NCBI GenBank assembly: GCA_016787895.1 | Contig: JAEUTN010000014.1 | Location: 868,001 to 932,000, forward strand | Direction: 5' to 3' | DNA: 64,000 bases | From: Bacteroidia bacterium | GTDB taxonomy: Bacteria; Bacteroidota; Bacteroidia; B-17B0; Aurantibacillaceae | Part shown: piece after piece, positions 60,333-64,000 of the stretch | Layout of the letters: each line of letters opens with the position of its first letter | How positions within the stretch are numbered: position 1 is the stretch's first letter | The notes under the pieces: model-generated | Told to the model about the DNA's origin: nothing | Databases searched by the model: none | The model's input: only the letters and a program-made list of their open reading frames with translations | Translations under genes and position numbers: made by a program

Positions 60333-61388
60333 TTATTTTTTTTGGCTATAAGCAACAAGGTTTGCGATTCGGTATAATAAACGCGCGGCCACATTGGCAT
60401 CCCATTCATCGCCTTCAGCACCGGGAGCCACTTCATTCAGATCGAAGGCTAAAAAACGGCGTCCGCTGCGGACAATTTTTTCCAAAAGAAAAAGTACCTG
60501 CTCTGTATTCAATCCGCCTGCTACCGGGGTTCCGGTATTCGGGCAGAGTTTGGGATCGAGCCCGTCAATATCAAAACTCAGGTACAGATTTTGGGGCAGG
60601 GCAGAAACAATGCGGTTGCAAATCCTTTCCCAGGAATCACCCCTGAACATTTGATACTGCAAATCCCGGTCGAAAAAAGTTTGAATTCTGCCCTGGCTGT
60701 TTTGAATCAGGTTCAGCTCGTCTTCACAATAATCACGTATGCCCACCTGCACCAATTTACTGACCTGTTTCTGTTTAAGTGCGTTGAACATGATGGAAGC
60801 GTGAGAAAATTCAAAGCCTTCATACGCATCTCTCAGGTCGGCATGGGCGTCGATTTGTAAAATACCAAAGGATTCGTTTTTCTCGGATAATGCCTGTATC
60901 ATACCCAGGGGTGTGGAATGGTCACCACCCAGCAAACCCAGGGTTTTGCCCTCATTTAAAAAATGCAAACAACGTTGTTTTACTTTTTCGTTCAGCCAAA
61001 GACATTCCTTTTTTATTTGAGCCGCAATTTTTGATAATTCCGAATTGTGTTCGTCGGCCCCTTTTGCCAGAGCATCAATGTAGTCTTCAGACAAGGGCCT
61101 GAGTTTGTCGCTTTTGTTTTTTATCTCCTCTGAAATTTCATCCAGTGCAATGCCGCGTTTCCAGGCATCTTTCACAAAGGGGTCGTAAAGGTCAACCTGG
61201 TAACTTGCTTTCAGCACCGCTTCCGGCCCTTTCGCAGTGCCGCCTCCGTAACTTACTGTTACCTCCCAGGGCACCGGAATAATAACCGTATCACATTCTT
61301 CAGGTGTAAAGGGCAAGCCGTACATACCCGCGTTAAATTGACCGACACCGCCGGAATCAAAGCTTTTGATTTTATCTTCTTTTGTCAT
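60333..61388 (-). CDS. Agmatinase/arginase family metallohydrolase
   Basis: 351 residues. The Mn-binding motifs are GLLGGDHSTPLG (about 152), LQIDAHADLRDAYEG (about 177) and LSFDIDGLDPKLCPNTGTPV (about 270), as in ureohydrolases acting on agmatine, arginine or formiminoglutamate. A ~50-residue insertion of charged helices (DEISEEIKNKSDKLRPLSED) distinguishes this long Bacteroidota form. Which substrate it uses cannot be told. It sits between pdxH (4-base gap) and the TlpA-like gene. Confidence 0.88.
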   Translation of the reverse strand: MTKEDKIKSFDSGGVGQFNAGMYGLPFTPEECDTVIIPVPWEVTVSYGGGTAKGPEAVLKASYQVDLYDPFVKDAWKRGIALDEISEEIKNKSDKLRPLSEDYIDALAKGADEHNSELSKIAAQIKKECLWLNEKVKQRCLHFLNEGKTLGLLGGDHSTPLGMIQALSEKNESFGILQIDAHADLRDAYEGFEFSHASIMFNALKQKQVSKLVQVGIRDYCEDELNLIQNSQGRIQTFFDRDLQYQMFRGDSWERICNRIVSALPQNLYLSFDIDGLDPKLCPNTGTPVAGGLNTEQVLFLLEKIVRSGRRFLAFDLNEVAPGAEGDEWDANVAARLLYRIANLVAYSQKK

Positions 61389-61392
61389 GGTA

Positions 61393-62043
61393 TTAAGGCG
61401 CTATTCGGTTTATAGTCCATTCTCCGTTTTTGAATTCATAGGTAATCCTGTCGTGCAGCCGGCTTTTTCGGCCTTGCCAGAATTCGTAATACTTTGCGGT
61501 AAACACCCAGCCGCCCCAATAGGGCGGACGGTAGATGTTGCCATCTTCAAATTTTTTTCTGTACACTTCCAATTGGGCTTCGAGCTCTTCGCGGTTTTTT
61601 AAAACAGCGCTTTGATCCGAGGCCCAGGCCCCCAGCTTGGATTCAAATGGCCGGCCATCGAAATACGCATCGCTGGTGTCGTCATGGCAAAGTTCAACGC
61701 TTCCCTCCAAACGAATCTGTCGTTCGAGTTGAGGCCAGAAAAAACTCAGGCAAGCGTTGGGGTTCTGTTTTAAATGCCGGGCTTTACGCGAATTGTAATT
61801 GCCGTAAAACCAATACTGGTCGTTTTGAAACTGTCTGAGATACACAATTCGGGCCGAAGGACGGAGGTCAGGAGATACCGTTCCCAGCGTCATGGCTTGC
61901 CATTCAGGGAGATCAGCCGTCATGGCCTGATTCAACCAGAGTTCAAATTGTTGAGAAGGGGCATCACTCACCTCCTTTTCAGAAAGGCTGCCCTGCATAA
62001 AATCTTCTCTTAACTGGGTGATGCGTTTTTTGATGTCATCCAT
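61393..62043 (-). CDS. pdxH: Pyridoxamine 5'-phosphate oxidase
   Basis: FMN-dependent oxidase in vitamin B6 salvage. 216 residues. FMN-site motifs are RIVYLRQFQNDQYWFYGNYN-SRKARHLKQNP and ACLSFFWPQLERQIRLEGSV. Substrate- and FMN-binding ends are WASDQSAVL and the closing SRLHDRITYEFKNGEW plus INRIAP. Length is normal. It ends 4 bases before the arginase-family gene, probably in one transcript. Confidence 0.96.
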   Translation of the reverse strand: MDDIKKRITQLREDFMQGSLSEKEVSDAPSQQFELWLNQAMTADLPEWQAMTLGTVSPDLRPSARIVYLRQFQNDQYWFYGNYNSRKARHLKQNPNACLSFFWPQLERQIRLEGSVELCHDDTSDAYFDGRPFESKLGAWASDQSAVLKNREELEAQLEVYRKKFEDGNIYRPPYWGGWVFTAKYYEFWQGRKSRLHDRITYEFKNGEWTINRIAP

Positions 62044-62076
62044 GGGGCAAAGGTATTTACAATTTATGAATGTGGA

Positions 62077-62565
62077 CTAAAACACCAGATGACTCTTGCT
62101 GGGTAATTCCGACACATCAATCAACTGAACGCTTAACAAATCGTCCATGGTTTTGAGCCGTTGTATGATTTTGTGTTTGTGGCCTTCAATTTCTTCTCCT
62201 TTCAGAATGAGAAAATAATCGGTTTTGGGCAGCTCTTTAATCAGCAAACTTCTTTCCTCTACGGCTATTTCAGAGAAGAGGTCGGCGTTAGCGGCCGCAT
62301 TGAGGTTGGGTTCTTCAAAATTGCTGGCGTTAGGAACAAGCAGGTACTCAATGCCAAATTCCTTGTCGAAATAAGAAAACAGCGAAAACCGAAAGAGTTT
62401 GTTATCCTTAAGAGCCAGGCTGAAATGATTGTTCAGTTCAAGGCGAATGAGTAAGGTGTTGTTGATAGTAATGGCGGTTTCGTATTGGTCTTTCAGTATA
62501 CTTAAGCCCAATAAAGCGAATTCAAAATCTTCATCATTAATATTCAGTACGTGTGGTTTCGCCAT
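62077..62565 (-). CDS. IPExxxVDY family protein
   Basis: 162 residues. The characteristic motif is degenerate here: the family's IPE-x3-VDYFL reads KELPKTDYFLIL (about 113-124). The N-terminus LNINDEDFEFALLGLSI and LEYLLVPNAS-like segment (IEYLLVPNASNFEEPN) also fit. The family is Bacteroidota-specific, of unknown function, and nearly always follows rnc, as here, where its start lies 29 bases inside rnc. Confidence 0.85.
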   Translation of the reverse strand: MAKPHVLNINDEDFEFALLGLSILKDQYETAITINNTLLIRLELNNHFSLALKDNKLFRFSLFSYFDKEFGIEYLLVPNASNFEEPNLNAAANADLFSEIAVEERSLLIKELPKTDYFLILKGEEIEGHKHKIIQRLKTMDDLLSVQLIDVSELPSKSHLVF

Positions 62566-63289
62566 ATTCTTGAATCAGGTCTTGTAAGCTGAGCTCTGCG
62601 GCTTTTTGCTCGGCTACGCGCTTGCTGAAATTTTCAAACCGCGTATAAGGTTTGTCGTTCACAAATACTTGTATCACATACACCCTGTCCTTGCCGTTCA
62701 TCTCCTCCGAAAGCAATCTGTATTCGAGTTGAAATTTATTTTTCTGGCAAAAAATCTGAAGTTGACTTTTAAAATCTTCATTGGTCTGTACCAGCTTGTC
62801 AAGGTCGAGGTGGGTTTTAATTATTCTTGAAACTACGAATTTTTTTGTTTTGTTAAATCCATGGTCAAGGTAAAGAGCACCAATAAAAGCCTCAAAGGCA
62901 TCTCCCAGGGCGTAGGTAGAAGGCCTTTCGTTACGGCGGGAATTGGTTTTGAGGTGAAGTTCAAAGCCGAATTTTTTGGCAAGACTCTTCAGGCTTTCGC
63001 CATTTACTATCTTACTCCTGAGTTGGGTAAGAAACCCTTCGTTTTTATAAGGATAAATCTCAAACAAATAATCGGCCACAATAGCGCCTAAAATGGCATC
63101 GCCGAGAAATTCGAGGCGTTCGTTGTTTATCGGAGACTTAGAGGCAGCGCTGTGACTGCGGTGCGATAGGGCCTGTTTGTATAATGAGAGGTTAATGGGG
63201 GTGTAACCGCAGGTGGATTTGATCCAGGACTTCAAACTTTTATCGCCGGATTGCTTTTGGAGCAGCGATAATAATTTACGAATGGCCAA
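62537..63289 (-). CDS. rnc: Ribonuclease III
   Basis: Cuts double-stranded RNA, including rRNA precursors. 250 residues. The catalytic signature ERLEFLGDAILGAIV (about 57-71) and the later acidic ALGDAFEAFIGALYLDHGF give the metal-binding set. A dsRNA-binding domain ends the protein (FKSQLQIFCQKNKFQLEYRL; AEQKAAELSLQDLIQ). The start codon is TTG at 63289; a stop lies two codons further upstream, so no earlier start exists. It follows fabF by 8 bases and overlaps the IPExxxVDY gene by 29. Confidence 0.95.
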   Translation of the reverse strand: MAIRKLLSLLQKQSGDKSLKSWIKSTCGYTPINLSLYKQALSHRSHSAASKSPINNERLEFLGDAILGAIVADYLFEIYPYKNEGFLTQLRSKIVNGESLKSLAKKFGFELHLKTNSRRNERPSTYALGDAFEAFIGALYLDHGFNKTKKFVVSRIIKTHLDLDKLVQTNEDFKSQLQIFCQKNKFQLEYRLLSEEMNGKDRVYVIQVFVNDKPYTRFENFSKRVAEQKAAELSLQDLIQEYGETTRTEY

Positions 63290-63297
63290 GACTTAAA

Positions 63298-64000
63298 TTA
63301 AGTGTATTTTTTGATAATAACGGCAGCGTTGTGACCTCCAAAACCGAAGGTATTGCTGATGGCCGCGTTAATAGTGCGTTTTTGTGCCTTGTTAAAGGTG
63401 AGATTAAAACGCGGATCGATCTCCGGATCAGGAGTTTCGAAATTAATGGTAGGTGGTGCAATGTCGTTTTTCACAGCCAAAACGGTGGCAAGAGCTTCAA
63501 TGGCTCCGGCTGCGCCAAGTAAATGCCCGGTCATGGATTTGGTGGAACTGATGTTCATTTTATACGCCTGTTCACCAAATACATTGGCGATGGCTTTCAG
63601 CTCAGCTCCATCGCCCAGCGGTGTGCTGGTGCCATGGGTATTGATGTAATCAATTTCGTTGGCGGAGATGCCGGCGTCTTTAAGCGCGCGTTTCATTACT
63701 AGAGTCGCACCAAGTCCTTCAGGATGCGGAGCGGTGATGTGGTAGGCGTCTCCACTCATGCCTCCGCCAATGATTTCGGCGTAAATTTTAGCCCCACGGG
63801 CTTTGGCATGTTCGTATTCTTCTAAAACCAGAGCCACTCCGCCTTCTCCCAGAACAAAACCATCGCGGTCCTTGTCATAAGGGCGTGACGCTTTTTCAGG
63901 CGCATCGTTGCGGGTGCTCATAGCCTGAACGGCGTTAAACCCGCCAATACCACTTTCGTTAATGGCAGCTTCCGATCCTCCGGCAATAATGGCGTTGGCC
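63298..64000 (-). CDS. fabF: 3-oxoacyl-ACP synthase II (KAS II), C-terminal part
   Basis: Runs in from the right edge; about 234 residues are visible and the N-terminus and active-site Cys lie outside. The visible part starts [20 protein letters not shown] with [20 protein letters not shown]. It carries the two active-site His residues in [18 protein letters not shown] and [19 protein letters not shown]. The closing [18 protein letters not shown] is the family end. It elongates acyl-ACP in type II fatty acid synthesis. fabF - rnc - IPExxxVDY is the order seen here, with 8 bases to rnc. Confidence 0.96.
   Translation of the reverse strand, partial: ANAIIAGGSEAAINESGIGGFNAVQAMSTRNDAPEKASRPYDKDRDGFVLGEGGVALVLEEYEHAKARGAKIYAEIIGGGMSGDAYHITAPHPEGLGATLVMKRALKDAGISANEIDYINTHGTSTPLGDGAELKAIANVFGEQAYKMNISSTKSMTGHLLGAAGAIEALATVLAVKNDIAPPTINFETPDPEIDPRFNLTFNKAQKRTINAAISNTFGFGGHNAAVIIKKYT

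Overview
The window is chromosomal DNA from a Bacteroidota bacterium, most like the Flavobacteriia/Sphingobacteriia side of the phylum. The evidence is: two secreted giants ending in type IX secretion (T9SS) type A sorting domains; a short primary sigma factor (288 aa); -7 promoter boxes of the TAnnTTTG type; almost no Shine-Dalgarno sites; and many families typical of the phylum (DUF6089, DUF4271, DUF4296, DUF5777, IPExxxVDY, THX, the 29-aa COX24-like protein). It is mostly ordinary core genome. No prophage, integron, CRISPR array or rRNA operon is visible. There is one tRNA (Arg-UCU).

Layout. 0-8 kb: a truncated OmpA-type lipoprotein gene, a thioredoxin-like protein, an MFS transporter, a 1236-aa T9SS Asp-box/PKD/Ig protein, a DUF6089 outer-membrane protein, murI and a small membrane protein. 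8-15 kb: an AsmA-family giant, rpoD, a 440-bp gene-free stretch with two long hairpins (candidate structured RNA or small repeat element), recN and an ORF6N protein. 15-21 kb: fabI, DUF420, a heme-c/copper monooxygenase lipoprotein, a DUF559 gene boxed by GC-rich inverted repeats, and hrpB. 21-34 kb: a T9SS LamG/PNGase F-like protein, lepA with a GT39-type transferase and a GH16 protein, a MORN-variant repeat protein, lipoproteins and a holin-IV-like membrane protein. 34-46 kb: yraN, a basic-tailed RluB-type synthase, glmS, an FtsB/DivIC-like protein, ferritin, a DsbD pair and a fused glycosyltransferase. 46-54 kb: tRNA-Arg, an RNase G/E-type gene with a COX24-like protein, a TPR protein and HU, then mutY, a YceI protein, DUF5777, DUF4271, hemD, rnpA and THX. 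54-58 kb: a partner-switching module (tandem SiaB-like kinase, SiaC, SpoIIE phosphatase). 58-64 kb: ribE, a TlpA-like protein, an arginase-family gene, pdxH, an IPExxxVDY protein, rnc and a partial fabF.

The genes are packed tightly. Several convergent pairs share stop codons in a TTAA or TTAG tetramer, and several same-strand pairs overlap by ATGA. The most promising less-described items are the double-domain SiaB with its phosphatase, the inverted-repeat-boxed DUF559 gene, the double-hairpin element between rpoD and recN, the heme-c/PHM fusion, and an apparent AUU start for rnpA. Many starts here are GTG or TTG, and several were moved downstream to fit signal peptides, family N-termini or promoter boxes. 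All family assignments come from motif recognition by eye; no search was run.
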